Part shown: positions 50,110 through 59,389 of the stretch, in pieces
Position numbering within the stretch: position 1 is the first letter of the stretch
Layout: each line of letters starts with the position of its first letter
Origin: Dinghuibacter silviterrae
GTDB taxonomy: Bacteria; Bacteroidota; Bacteroidia; Chitinophagales; Chitinophagaceae
DNA: 64,000 nt
Direction: 5' to 3'
Assembly: GCF_004366355.1 (NCBI RefSeq)
Contig: NZ_SODV01000001.1
Location: 2,046,001 to 2,110,000 of the forward strand
Translations under genes and position numbers: made by a program
The notes under the pieces: model-generated
The model's input: only the letters and a program-made list of their open reading frames with translations
Told to the model about the DNA's origin: nothing
Databases searched by the model: none

Positions 50110-51498
50110 ATGCGATACGTTGTCCTTTTGCTTATCTTCTGTATCTCCTTCGGCGTCCTTGACTCCGTGCCACACTACAGTGCCCGGACGGGCGCTGCCT
50201 ACATAACGCACGCTCCCATTACCACCCTGCTCACCACCCCCATACTGATCACCCCGGAACCCGGTCTTATTAACCGTGCCCACCACCGGCCCCCCCTCCC
50301 CCGGATAGGCCGCCGTAGCACAAAGGCTGTGTCTGAGGATCTTTTGCATGGGATTGTCGAGCCGGGGGAGACGGTGCCTGCGGCGCCTTCCACCCTGAGC
50401 CGGGAGGCTTCGCCGGAGGCGCCGGCGCGTGGGGATTCGGCGGGGGCCGCCGCGGCCTTCGGCGCTGCGCCATCCGCTGCCGCACCGCCCGCCGCCATCG
50501 CGTCCACCACTACCGCGTCCGCCGCCACTGTGCCTTCCGCCGCCACTGTGCCTTCCGCCGCCACTGTGCCTTCCGCCGCCACTGTGCCTTCCGCTGCCGC
50601 GCCCTCCGCTACCGCACCTTCCGCTGCCGCACCTTCCGCTGCCGCACCTTCCGCTGCCGCCGCATTGGACGCCCCTGCCGCGCCCTCTACCGCTGCCGCG
50701 CCCTCTGCCGCTGCGCCGGATCCCACTGTCGCGAGCGAGCTTTTCGCCTCCGACCTGACCGCACCGTCTGTCACCACGGCGCCGTTTGCCGCGCCCTCCG
50801 CGCCTGAATCCCGCCTCACACTCGCCGCACTGGCGGCGCCGTCAGCGCCGACGCTCCGGGAATTTGCCCGGTCTGCGGTAGACAGAACCGGGACGCCCTT
50901 CTTTCGCGACACCATCCGGAACCTGCTGATGAACCCTGACGGCATCCGATTTGGGGGGATGGCAGGGCTAAACTGGTCGGGCGCTTCCGCCTCGGGAGCT
51001 GCGGGAAAAATCGGGGGACGGACGCTGACCGGGCTTACTTTAGGCGTCTTTGCCGATGTGCCCCTGAAAAAGAAATTATCCCTGCGGCCCAAGGCCCAGT
51101 ACGCCTACCAAGGGTATCAGGCCGTAGTGAGCGGGCAACCCGTCAATATCCATGTGTCCTATTTTCATACGGCGCCCGACCTCGTGTATCATACGGATTG
51201 GATGCAAAGGCGCTTTTTTGTAGGGATGGGGCCCTATGCGGCCTACGCGGCAAACGGAACCTTTACGCTCAAGGGAATCAATACCGATATGACCTTTGGC
51301 AGCGGGGCCGGGGCAAACCTTCGCCGGATGGACTACGGGGTAGACGGAACGGCCGGGTTGCTCATGGACAGGAACTTCGTCATCAGCACGGAATTTGACC
51401 TGGGTGCCCGGAACATCGCGCTGGGAGATACGCGCATCCATACCCGGAGCGTGATGTTGACGGTTACGTATGTTTTCCGGAACCGGTCGCTGTTTTGA
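50110..51498 (+). CDS. Ala/Pro/Ser-rich repeat protein with C-terminal barrel
   Basis: The 462-residue protein has an N-terminal signal or membrane segment (RYVVLLLIFCISFGVLDS), about 200 residues of Ala/Pro/Ser/Thr repeats (SAATVP and SAAAP units), and a C-terminal beta-barrel-like part (GLTLGVFADVPLKKKLSLRP to MLTVTYVFRN). The repeat region could be a spacer crossing the periplasm or peptidoglycan. TATATTTA at 50046-50053 is a possible promoter box. Its 3' end overlaps the converging AsmA-like gene by 35 bases. Function unknown. Confidence 0.6.
   Translation: MRYVVLLLIFCISFGVLDSVPHYSARTGAAYITHAPITTLLTTPILITPEPGLINRAHHRPPLPRIGRRSTKAVSEDLLHGIVEPGETVPAAPSTLSREASPEAPARGDSAGAAAAFGAAPSAAAPPAAIASTTTASAATVPSAATVPSAATVPSAATVPSAAAPSATAPSAAAPSAAAPSAAAALDAPAAPSTAAAPSAAAPDPTVASELFASDLTAPSVTTAPFAAPSAPESRLTLAALAAPSAPTLREFARSAVDRTGTPFFRDTIRNLLMNPDGIRFGGMAGLNWSGASASGAAGKIGGRTLTGLTLGVFADVPLKKKLSLRPKAQYAYQGYQAVVSGQPVNIHVSYFHTAPDLVYHTDWMQRRFFVGMGPYAAYAANGTFTLKGINTDMTFGSGAGANLRRMDYGVDGTAGLLMDRNFVISTEFDLGARNIALGDTRIHTRSVMLTVTYVFRNRSLF
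50521..50592 (+). repeat. Four exact 18-base tandem repeats in a coding region
   Basis: Four identical copies of an 18-base unit (GCCGCCACTGTGCCTTCC) encode AATVPS in frame in the protein at 50110-51498. They are followed by related 15-base units (50608-50652, with GCTGCCGCACCTTCC twice and one variant), encoding AAAPS. Exact identity suggests recent slippage, so copy number may vary among strains. Confidence 0.9.
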
Positions 51499-54400
51499 CC
51501 GCGTCGCGGTACTTTCGTCCTTTCTTCAGACCTACTGTTGCCAATAACCCGCTGGTCTGCGTCTTTACCCAATAATTAAACACGAATTTTTCCCGGTCCC
51601 TTTCGATATAGATGGGAGCAGGTGATGTATTGGTGCCGGGCAAAAGCAGGTTGATCAGCAAGGATACCGCACGCCTGCGCCAGCCGCGTTTATTGAGCAG
51701 GCTAACGGTCAGCCCTTTGTAGTAAAAATGCATCGTACCATAGGCGGCGTATTTGTTACCCCTCCACCATGCAAAAACCGTATCGACTCGTCCCCCATTG
51801 ATCTGCACCGCGGCTGCGGGCACGGATACCACGGAAAAACGGGTAAGGTCCATTGGTCCCGAGGTGACAGAGGCTGTAAAAAAGGAAAGCGAATCGCCAT
51901 AGGCTTCCCGGTAGGAAAAATGATGGATGCGGCCGCCCAGGAGGCTGCCGCTGGCCTCCAGGCGAAGGGTGTCGCCGCCGGAATCGCGCCGGCCGCCGCC
52001 ATCGCCGCGGGCGCCGCCAAAATCGCCGCGGGCGCCGCCGGAATCGCCGCGGCCGCCCCCACTGCGCAAGTGCGTCACCACCCCATGGATATCATCGATG
52101 GGAATGGTGCTCCACTGCCCGGTGGAAGCGGAGCGCTCGTGGTACGTGACGCTGTCGTGTTGCAGCAGCACGGTATCCACGCTCAAGGGAACCTTAAGCT
52201 TTTCGAGGAGCCGGGTAGGCATCGGTTTTTCGATGCCGTGACGGAACGGAATGTTTTTGTCCCTGACGGCGGACACCGTGGCTCCGCTGACCACTATGGA
52301 TCGGACCCGGTAGGTGGAATCCCCGCCAGGTTCGGGAAACCGGATCCCGTTCAAGGTCACGGCTTGTCCCCTCACGGTTACGTAGTCGCCTTGCCAGCGG
52401 GCTTTGGCAAAGGTTTCGGCCTGGCTGAGCCGGGGCAGGAGCGAGAAGACATCCAGGGACAAACGACGGTCTGCGGCAGCCCAGGAGAGGTGCGCGGCGC
52501 TTGCGCGGATTTGCGGGCTGGTGTACACGACGCTTCCGTCTTGCAGGGTGACGTCACTCAATAATGTTTGCCAGCGGAGGGGCATACCCTTGTACAGGTG
52601 CATGGTGTCATGGTGAAAGATACCCGACAAACTTTCTGCCGTCACCAGTTGGTGGCCTTGGTGATACGCGAGTGTGCCGTTATCCCACAACAGGTGGATA
52701 CTGGCGGTAACAACACCTTCCGCGAGGTGAACATCCGTCATCTGGCCGCCGACGGCAGCCTGGACCCGGAGCGTGTCCTTCAGGCCTGTGTAGGTATACC
52801 GGAGCGTTCCCTGCTCAAAACGAAGAACGCTGGCCGACAAGTGGCTAAAGTCGGTGGAGTGACATCGCATATCCAGGTGAATGTCGGGGAGACTTGCTAA
52901 AAGCGCCGGTGTTTGCAGGCGCAACCCGGACAGGACGATCCCTTCATCGGCGTCAAAAGATCCTGCCCCCACATGGACCAGCGAACCGGCGCTAAGACCG
53001 GTAAAACGAAGTCGCGCATGGTCCCAGGCGAGGAAGCGTCCTTCCGAACGGAGCCCGCTGAGGTCGATGGGTTGGATGGTGGTGTATATGGGTGTCCGGC
53101 CGGAGGGCTTTCGTACCACGATGCGGTCGATGCGAAGCCTGCCGACATGGAGGTCGGGCAACGCGCGCGGAGCGCCGGGGGCGCCGGCCGGGGCCGCACC
53201 CGGGGCCTGGCCTCGGGCCCCGCTGGCGCTGCTGTCCCGCACGATCAGTGTTTCGATGTGCAGGGAATCAAACCGGATAGCCCTCGTCCTTTGGTAAGCG
53301 TCCCAGTCCAAAACTTTCCATCGGATGTTGTTCGCCTGTATATCCAGGCCGGATGTCGTGGTGAAGCGGGCGTGATCGCCTGTGCTGAGTTGCCGGAGGC
53401 CATCGAATCGGTAGCCGTGTACGGTGACCGAAAATGTAGCCGACGACAGGTTCATGTCGCCGATCTGCCACTCAGGGATGGCGTGTTTGATGTCGACGAG
53501 GCTGTCGCTGATGAAAAACTGGTTGAGCAGGATGTGGGTGCTGAGACCGGTGACGTTCCCCTCCATGCGGCCGGCCGACCGGTAGTGGGCGGAGCCGCGG
53601 GTAATCCGGAAGTCGGCGACGTCAATGAGTTCGCTGACGTTGTGCAGCGTCTTATAAAAGAGCGCCAGCTTGGCGTCCGAAGGAGGAGCAAGCGGGGCGG
53701 AGGCGCCCGCCGGGCCATGAGGGGCCCCGCCGCCCGCCGGGCTGCGCGGAGCCGAAGCGCCCTTGAGCGCGCCGCCCGGACCGCGGTCTGAAAGGGCCGC
53801 AGCCGTCGGTGAGCCGCCTGGGCTGCGGGGCGCCGAAGCCGCAGCCGCCGGGGCGCTGCCCATGGCCGCCGCGCCAAGCGCCACCCCACCCCGATCCTCC
53901 ATAGAAATACTCGGCTCCTCCAGCTCCGCGCCGGAGGCGCGAATGTGCCGCTGCAGCAAGTCGCCGAGGCTGATGTGGCGGAGCACCAGCGCGGGCGCCT
54001 GGAAGCGAACGTCCTTATCGGACCGTCCGGGGAGGGTGGGGGCGTAGACGACATCCCGGAATACGGCGTCTTCCCCGTGGATGGTAAAGTGGCCGATGGA
54101 GAGTTTGTAAAGACCATCCTTGGTAAGGAAGCTGATGGAATCAAGCTTGATCCGGACGCTGTCGGTGACCAGGGTGGGGTCGTGGAGCGGGTTGATGTCG
54201 AGGTTGAAGACGCTCAGGTTGACCTTTTGTGTGGAAGCGCTGGACTGTTGTTTGCCCTGGAACGCCAGCGCCCCGTCGATGACATCGATAAAACGGACGT
54301 TGATGTGTTTGAACAGGCTGTTTTTATATCGAAGCTGACCCAGCGTGTCTTTGGGGGGCTTTTGCCCGTTATAGGCGGGTAGGGAAAGTACCGGGTTGAC

Positions 54401-55234
54401 AACGGTCACGGTGTCGAGCAGCAGCTCTTCCTTCTGATAGATGGCGGGCAGGTGGCGGGAGTTGAAAAAAAACTGGTCGGCCGTCAGGACGATATCGCGG
54501 CTTGTATCGGAGTGCTGCCGGAAGGTAAAGGAATCCAGCTCGAAACGCTGCCCCCTGCTGTTGAACCGGAGGCTCGCGAAGTCGATCTCGTTTTTGCCGC
54601 CGGCAAAGGTCCAGTGCTGGGGGCCCATGAAGAGGGCTACCTTGTCCGACCCGAGCAGGTGGCTGTCCACGTTATTGACGCCCGTAAAGTTGGACACGGA
54701 CAGGTTGATGTTGTCCCCGTGCAGGGGTTGGAGGTGGTTGGGGTCCCGGTAGGTAAAGGATGCTCCTTGCAGCGAAAAAGCGTGGACATTGAAATGAACG
54801 AGGGCCTTGTCAAGATAATCCAGGATGTCCGATGCGCGGAAGTCGGCGTGGGTTTTGCGGGGAAGGGTTTTGTATACGTGCAGGTCGATGTCCGGCCGGT
54901 AGATGGAGAGGCTGTCGACGATGAGTTTTTTCTGGAGAAGGAGGGTTTTCCAGGAGGTAATGGACAGGTAGATTTTCGGGATGCGCACGTTGTACCAGGC
55001 GTCGGTGTTCAGGGTGTCCCGGCAATACAAAACGGCGTCTTCCAACTGGATGCTGTGGTGTCGAAATGAAACGTGGACGCTCCTGGCGTCAAAGACATAC
55101 CGCCCTTTCGATTCCTTGTCGACGAGATACCTGAGGCTGTCTTTGCTGCGATAGACAAGAAGGAACCAAACCAGGCCGACACCCACCGCCAGGAGGAGTA
55201 GCGGCAGAAAGATCACCAGGTAGACGCGTCTCAT
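51464..55234 (-). CDS. Giant AsmA/DUF748-like envelope protein
   Basis: A 1256-residue protein with one N-terminal membrane helix (VIFLPLLLLAVGVGLVWFLL) followed by a long beta-rich periplasmic region. Blocks such as IYLSITSWKTLLLQKKLIVD, DSLSIYRPDIDLHVY and repeated 'D-x-x-x-V-L-L/V' strands fit the AsmA/DUF748-like family, which forms long grooves that move lipids between the membranes. The C-terminal RDREKFVFNYWVKTQTSG is typical of these proteins. Two GC-rich low-complexity inserts occur: Ser/Pro/Ala-rich (bases 53685-53880) and Gly/Arg/Asp-rich (51983-52060). The gene is alone and divergent from the AI-2E gene. Confidence 0.65.
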   Translation of the reverse strand: MRRVYLVIFLPLLLLAVGVGLVWFLLVYRSKDSLRYLVDKESKGRYVFDARSVHVSFRHHSIQLEDAVLYCRDTLNTDAWYNVRIPKIYLSITSWKTLLLQKKLIVDSLSIYRPDIDLHVYKTLPRKTHADFRASDILDYLDKALVHFNVHAFSLQGASFTYRDPNHLQPLHGDNINLSVSNFTGVNNVDSHLLGSDKVALFMGPQHWTFAGGKNEIDFASLRFNSRGQRFELDSFTFRQHSDTSRDIVLTADQFFFNSRHLPAIYQKEELLLDTVTVVNPVLSLPAYNGQKPPKDTLGQLRYKNSLFKHINVRFIDVIDGALAFQGKQQSSASTQKVNLSVFNLDINPLHDPTLVTDSVRIKLDSISFLTKDGLYKLSIGHFTIHGEDAVFRDVVYAPTLPGRSDKDVRFQAPALVLRHISLGDLLQRHIRASGAELEEPSISMEDRGGVALGAAAMGSAPAAAASAPRSPGGSPTAAALSDRGPGGALKGASAPRSPAGGGAPHGPAGASAPLAPPSDAKLALFYKTLHNVSELIDVADFRITRGSAHYRSAGRMEGNVTGLSTHILLNQFFISDSLVDIKHAIPEWQIGDMNLSSATFSVTVHGYRFDGLRQLSTGDHARFTTTSGLDIQANNIRWKVLDWDAYQRTRAIRFDSLHIETLIVRDSSASGARGQAPGAAPAGAPGAPRALPDLHVGRLRIDRIVVRKPSGRTPIYTTIQPIDLSGLRSEGRFLAWDHARLRFTGLSAGSLVHVGAGSFDADEGIVLSGLRLQTPALLASLPDIHLDMRCHSTDFSHLSASVLRFEQGTLRYTYTGLKDTLRVQAAVGGQMTDVHLAEGVVTASIHLLWDNGTLAYHQGHQLVTAESLSGIFHHDTMHLYKGMPLRWQTLLSDVTLQDGSVVYTSPQIRASAAHLSWAAADRRLSLDVFSLLPRLSQAETFAKARWQGDYVTVRGQAVTLNGIRFPEPGGDSTYRVRSIVVSGATVSAVRDKNIPFRHGIEKPMPTRLLEKLKVPLSVDTVLLQHDSVTYHERSASTGQWSTIPIDDIHGVVTHLRSGGGRGDSGGARGDFGGARGDGGGRRDSGGDTLRLEASGSLLGGRIHHFSYREAYGDSLSFFTASVTSGPMDLTRFSVVSVPAAAVQINGGRVDTVFAWWRGNKYAAYGTMHFYYKGLTVSLLNKRGWRRRAVSLLINLLLPGTNTSPAPIYIERDREKFVFNYWVKTQTSGLLATVGLKKGRKYRDAVKTATGSGKHT
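51983..52060 (-). repeat. Imperfect 21-base repeats in the AsmA-like gene
   Basis: Two full and two shortened copies of a 21-base unit (ATCGCCGCGGGCGCCGCC plus three variable bases on the plus strand) encode Gly/Arg/Asp repeats on the minus strand. They sit in a loop of an otherwise beta-rich protein and are typical of slippage in GC-rich DNA. Confidence 0.8.
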
Positions 55235-55318
55235 AATTGTGTTTGCCCTTCGGGCGGACCGCCGGAGGCGATCCAGGAACTATAAATTTAGCTTAACTTT
55301 AGAAACAACCTGTAGGTT

Positions 55319-56416
55319 ATGGACAAATATCTTCAGGGAGGTTCACGTAGTGCTATTGAGTCGATTCTGGTCTTGCTGCTCCTCCTGGCCCTGATGTGGG
55401 CCTTGTATGACGTACTCAGGGCTTTTTTCGGTGTCCTGACCTTTGCGCTGATCTTTTCCGTGTCCTTTGCGGGCCCGTTTGAAGCCATGGTTCGCCTGTT
55501 AGGCAACCGGCGGAAGATAGCGGCCGTGATCTATTCGCTCCTCCTCCTGGGTATCGTGGCCTTGCCGTTTATGTACATCATCGCCGCCTTGAGAAGTCAC
55601 GTCAAGGATGCCATCGTGTGGATCGAACAGATCAAGGAGAACGGTCTTCCCCCCTTGCCGCACTGGATCCAGCGCCTGCCTTATGTCGGCGACGAGCTTT
55701 CGAGCTTCTGGCAGGAACTGCAGGACAGCCCGAAGGACGTGATTGCATCGCATAGTGAACAATTGAGGGGCGCCCTGCGCCGCATCCTGACCAGCGGGGC
55801 GGGGATGCTGGGGACGATCTTCCAGTGCATCACGGGGATCGTGGTGTCGGCCTTCTTCCTGGCATCGGGAGAAAAGGCCCTCGACCCCATCAAAAGCGCC
55901 CTGACGCGTCTCCTCGGCCGAAGGGACGGCTTGTCTTTGCTTCGGGCCACCAACCAGGCCATCAAAAGCGTGTCCATCGGCGTGATGGGGACGGCGTTTA
56001 TCGCCGCGATCCTTTCCTGGGTCGGTTTGACCATAGCAGGGATCGGGTTTGCGATCATGCTGTCGGCGCTCGTTTTTTTCCTTGTACTATTACAACTCGG
56101 CCCATTGATCGTCTGGGTACCCCTCGTCATCTGGTCGGCGACACAAGGCCACCCGGGGACGACGGTCTTCCTGATCATTTACGGCATCGGTCTGCTGGTG
56201 GTAGACGCCTTGCTCAAACCCGTGCTGATCGCCAAAAGCGGGGGGCGGATCCCCTTCCTGGTCCTTTTTATCGGCGTGATCGGCGGCCTGGCGTCCTGGG
56301 GGTTTACCGGGATGTTCAAGGGCGCGATCATCGTGAGTGTATTTTACACCTTGTTTACTTCCTGGCTTGAAAAGCGGCCGGAGCGGCCCCTGAAGCCCGC
56401 GCGACCGGCGTCCTGA
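55319..56416 (+). CDS. AI-2E/PerM-family membrane transporter
   Basis: The 365-residue inner-membrane protein has about eight hydrophobic segments and the two-part layout of the AI-2E family: two N-terminal helices with LLLLLALMWALYDVL, a soluble region (HWIQRLPYVGDELSSFWQEL), and a C-terminal bundle with GFAIMLSALVFFLVLLQLGP and GIGLLVVDALLKPVLI. Family members have been linked to quorum-signal export or sodium-proton exchange, so the solute here is uncertain. TAACTTTA at 55294-55301 is a possible -7 box. A short ORF follows 50 bases later. Confidence 0.88.
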   Translation: MDKYLQGGSRSAIESILVLLLLLALMWALYDVLRAFFGVLTFALIFSVSFAGPFEAMVRLLGNRRKIAAVIYSLLLLGIVALPFMYIIAALRSHVKDAIVWIEQIKENGLPPLPHWIQRLPYVGDELSSFWQELQDSPKDVIASHSEQLRGALRRILTSGAGMLGTIFQCITGIVVSAFFLASGEKALDPIKSALTRLLGRRDGLSLLRATNQAIKSVSIGVMGTAFIAAILSWVGLTIAGIGFAIMLSALVFFLVLLQLGPLIVWVPLVIWSATQGHPGTTVFLIIYGIGLLVVDALLKPVLIAKSGGRIPFLVLFIGVIGGLASWGFTGMFKGAIIVSVFYTLFTSWLEKRPERPLKPARPAS

Positions 56417-56466
56417 TTTTTTTCGTACCTTGAGGTCTACCGTTCACCAAACAAAAGGAGGTATTC

Positions 56467-56514
56467 ATGAAACAAGCAGCTTATTCATGGAAACGTCCCG
56501 TTAGTATCGCCTAA
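56467..56514 (+). CDS. Possible 15-residue peptide with strong Shine-Dalgarno
   Basis: ATG at 56467 opens a 15-codon frame reading MKQAAYSWKRPVSIA and ending in TAA at 56512-56514. It is preceded by AGGAGG at 56456-56461, a perfect Shine-Dalgarno site five bases before the ATG, which is rare in this phylum. The frame is followed by two hairpins, the second a clear terminator. The peptide is basic and has one Trp. It may be a leader peptide, a small protein or a chance frame; the combination of a perfect ribosome site and terminator favours real translation. Function unknown. Confidence 0.5.
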   Translation: MKQAAYSWKRPVSIA

Positions 56515-56539
56515 CCAGGATTTTTCATTCGATAACTGT

Positions 56540-56590
56540 GGCGCGGAAGAGCGCCTGAGGCCAGGGGCAAGACCCTTGGCCTTATTTTTT
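56540..56590 (+). terminator. Two hairpins ending the short transcript after AI-2E
   Basis: GGCGC (56540-56544) pairs with GCGCC (56551-56555). Next GGCCAGGGG (56559-56567) pairs with CCCTTGGCC (56573-56581, one G-U pair) around CAAGA, followed by TTATTTTTT at 56582-56590, a textbook intrinsic terminator. It closes the transcript with the 15-codon frame, and lies eight bases from the stop of the converging M28 gene. Confidence 0.8.
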
Positions 56591-56598
56591 GCGCGAGG

Positions 56599-58146
56599 CT
56601 ACAGCCCGTCGAACACAAACTGCTCCTTGACGGGCGCCTTGCGCGGCAACATCTCCGCGCGGCTGGCCGCCTGATAAACAAACGACGCGACAATAATCGC
56701 CGCCTGTTTAAGATCCTCCATCCGGAGATAGTCGTACGTATCCATGTTGGTATGGTGGGTCTTGGACTCATAGTCCAGGGGATCCTGGATAAACTGGAAC
56801 CCGGGGATGCCAACCCAGTCGAAACCGAGGTGGTCGGTGGAGCCGGTGTTGTGCATCGACACGGTGGAGGCGCCGAGGTCCTGGAAGGGGGCGAGCCAGG
56901 CTTCGAAGATGGGCTTGACGGCGGCATTGCCCTGGGCAAAGATGCCGCGGATACGGCCGGTGCCGTTGTCGAGGTTGAAATAGGCGGATACCAAAGACTG
57001 CTCGGGCTTGAGGTTGCCGGTTTGGGCGTTGCCAAAGTGGTTGAGGACATAGTTGTACGAGCCAAGGAGGCCTTGTTCCTCGCCGCTCCAGAGGGCGATG
57101 CGGATGGTGCGTTTGGGGCGGAGGTGGAGCGAATCGAGGAGTCGAACAGCTTCCATCATGACGATACATCCGGCACCGTTGTCGGTAGCGCCGGTGGCGG
57201 CGGCCCAGGAGTCGAGGTGACCGCCGAGCATGACGACCTGGGCCTTGAGGGTGGGGTCGGTGCCGGGGATCTCTCCGATCACGTTGTAGCCCTTGGTGTC
57301 GTCGGTGTTGAAATGACCGTCTATATTCAGGTTGAGCTCTACGGGAATACCGGCGGCGAGCAGACGCTTGATCTTGAAGCCGTCCTCCGATGAAATGGAG
57401 GCCTCTGGGAGGTAGGCGGGCTCGTCGAGTTTATAGCCAAAAAAGTCGTCGATTTCTATGGTCCCGTCCCGGCCCTGACCGTATGCGTACACGATGGCGA
57501 CGGCGCCGAAGGACTTGGCGCGGTACCTGGCCTTGTCGCGCGCGCGGAGGAAATTCAAAAAGCCGTCGATCTGTGGACGGGTGATCATATACTCATCGTG
57601 CATGTCGGCGAGCTCCTTGTCGGTCAGACGGGTCGAAAAGGCGGCGGTATCGTCGGGTTGGTGTTTGTCCTGCGACCCGGCCACCAGGAGGATCTTACCC
57701 TTCAGGTCGGCCCGGTGTTGCTCCATCCATGCTGAATCCACCAAATGGCCCATCGAGAGCGTGTATACAGGGGCGTGGATTTCCCCGGGGGTATTGGTGC
57801 TCCAGGGGAGGGGGTAGCCTAAGACGTAGCCTTGATAAGGGGCACGCATCGATATATTGAAATTCCGGATCTCCCATCCCCGTCCATACGTTCCCCAGGG
57901 TTCCAGGGCCGTGTTTTGTAAGCCCCATCCCTTCATCGTGGCTGCCGCCCAGCGGGCTGCCCGGAAAAAGCCGGGGGAATTGGTCAGGCGGGCGCCCGCC
58001 ACATCCGTAATGTGGAAGGCTATATCGGGGATGTGGGAGTCTGCGGTTTCGGCCTCGCGGATCATCCGGAAGGTAGCGGTATCGACGGTTTCCTGCGCAA
58101 AAAGCGCCAGGGGAGATAAGAGTAGAAGGACAAGCAGTGTTCTCAT
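56599..58146 (-). CDS. Secreted M28-family metallopeptidase
   Basis: The 515-residue protein has a signal peptide (LLLLSPLALFAQ) and an M28 peptidase domain with an inserted PA-like domain. Zinc-ligand blocks are visible: GGHLDSW (His, Asp), GATDNGAGC (Asp), LWSGEEQGLLGSYNY (Glu-Glu), NLDNGTGR (Asp) and KTHHTNMDTYD (His). It resembles the carboxypeptidase Q/glutamate carboxypeptidase-like group and would remove amino acids in the periplasm or outside. It stands alone, converging on the terminator at 56582. Confidence 0.9.
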   Translation of the reverse strand: MRTLLVLLLLSPLALFAQETVDTATFRMIREAETADSHIPDIAFHITDVAGARLTNSPGFFRAARWAAATMKGWGLQNTALEPWGTYGRGWEIRNFNISMRAPYQGYVLGYPLPWSTNTPGEIHAPVYTLSMGHLVDSAWMEQHRADLKGKILLVAGSQDKHQPDDTAAFSTRLTDKELADMHDEYMITRPQIDGFLNFLRARDKARYRAKSFGAVAIVYAYGQGRDGTIEIDDFFGYKLDEPAYLPEASISSEDGFKIKRLLAAGIPVELNLNIDGHFNTDDTKGYNVIGEIPGTDPTLKAQVVMLGGHLDSWAAATGATDNGAGCIVMMEAVRLLDSLHLRPKRTIRIALWSGEEQGLLGSYNYVLNHFGNAQTGNLKPEQSLVSAYFNLDNGTGRIRGIFAQGNAAVKPIFEAWLAPFQDLGASTVSMHNTGSTDHLGFDWVGIPGFQFIQDPLDYESKTHHTNMDTYDYLRMEDLKQAAIIVASFVYQAASRAEMLPRKAPVKEQFVFDGL

Positions 58147-58221
58147 AGGGTGAATCTAATAAAAAATTTTGAAGGGGCACCATTGGGGAGTTGGCCTTCC
58201 AGACCTGTCTTATGAGTAGTT

Positions 58222-59367
58222 ATGACCGACGACCGATTTTTTTATTTGGCGGGGAGAGCGCTTTCGGGGGAGGCAACCCCGGAGGAAAGGGCGGAGCTGG
58301 AGGAAAACCCGGAATGGAAGCGGATCTATACGTCGCTTTTTGTGCGCCGGCGCCCGGACCCGGACGAGGCGGACCGGCTGGCCGCCCAGCAGGCGTATGC
58401 GGCGCATTTTGTAAAGATGCAGTTGGCGGGGCATTTTACGGAGGCTCCGCCGGGGGAGCCTTTCGCAGAAGCCCCGGCTGAGCCTATGATAGACACTTTT
58501 GATGGAGCCGCGGAGGCCGCCCAGGGCGGAGACGCCTGGGGGCCCCCGGCGCGCTCCCAAGCGCGGCAGTACGCGGCGCGCTCCCGCGTCCGGTGGTACG
58601 CCGCGGTCGTCACCGCGCTCCTCCTGGGCACGGGCGTGTGGTGGGCGCTGCGCGACAACACCTGCAAAACCTGCGCAGACACCCCGCCGAAAAGCGAAAT
58701 CGCCACCCGCAAGGGCTCCCGTTCGCGTATTTCCCTCCCGGATGGCAGCCTGGTTTGGCTGAATGCCGACAGCCGGATCAGCTATCCTGATAACTTTAAG
58801 GGGACCAAACGGGAGGTGTTCCTCACGGGGGAAGCCTTTTTCGACGTCACCAAGGACGCAGCCCGGCCTTTTGTCCTCCACGCGGGGCCGGTGGAGATCC
58901 ATGTCCTGGGTACGCGTTTTGACGTCCGTTCTTATCCGAGGGAGAAAAAGGTGGAGACCCTGCTCCTCCACGGGTCGATCGAGGTCACCATCCGGAACCA
59001 GCGGAAGATCCTCCTGAAGCCGAACCAGAAGCTGAGCGTGTCCACGGACAACAATGAGGCGCCCAACAAGAAGACAGACACCGTTTCCCTGGGGGTCGGC
59101 CACCCGCAGGTGGGGGACAGCAGCGCCATCGAAACCCTTTGGGTGGAGAACAAGCTGGCCTTTGAGTCGGAAACGCTGGACGTGGTGGCGGGTGACATCG
59201 AGCGCTGGTACAACGTGGAAGTGAGGATTCGAAACGAGCGGTTGCGGACGCTCCGGTTCACCGGGGTTTTTGAGGACCAGGGACTACAGGAGGTGATGGA
59301 GGCGCTGAAGCTGACCGGCCGGTTTAATTATACCATCATCGGGAACAAAGAAGTTATTATTTACTAG
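58222..59367 (+). CDS. FecR-type anti-sigma factor, second cassette
   Basis: The 381-residue protein has an N-terminal helical domain (FYLAGRALSGEATPEERAEL), a membrane helix (YAAVVTALLLGTGVWWAL), FecR domain (RISLPDGSLVWLNADSRISY, EAFFDVTKD, VLGTRFDVRSY) and STN-like C-terminus (DVVAGDIERWYNVEVRI). A Gly/Ala/Pro-rich insert of about 50 residues (bases 58440-58580) lies before the membrane segment. It comes before its sigma gene, the reverse of the first cassette, with 22 bases between. It should hold the sigma factor until the SusC protein at 60159 signals. Confidence 0.9.
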   Translation: MTDDRFFYLAGRALSGEATPEERAELEENPEWKRIYTSLFVRRRPDPDEADRLAAQQAYAAHFVKMQLAGHFTEAPPGEPFAEAPAEPMIDTFDGAAEAAQGGDAWGPPARSQARQYAARSRVRWYAAVVTALLLGTGVWWALRDNTCKTCADTPPKSEIATRKGSRSRISLPDGSLVWLNADSRISYPDNFKGTKREVFLTGEAFFDVTKDAARPFVLHAGPVEIHVLGTRFDVRSYPREKKVETLLLHGSIEVTIRNQRKILLKPNQKLSVSTDNNEAPNKKTDTVSLGVGHPQVGDSSAIETLWVENKLAFESETLDVVAGDIERWYNVEVRIRNERLRTLRFTGVFEDQGLQEVMEALKLTGRFNYTIIGNKEVIIY

Positions 59368-59389
59368 AATATTTTGCTATTTTGATTTT

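Noticed and set aside
50521-50652. CRISPR-like array
   Set aside because: Repeats are directly adjacent without spacers, are in frame and encode a protein repeat.
51927-52241. Arg/Pro-rich small ORFs around the GC-rich repeats
   Set aside because: They come from the 21-base repeats read on the opposite strand and have no start signal or similarity.
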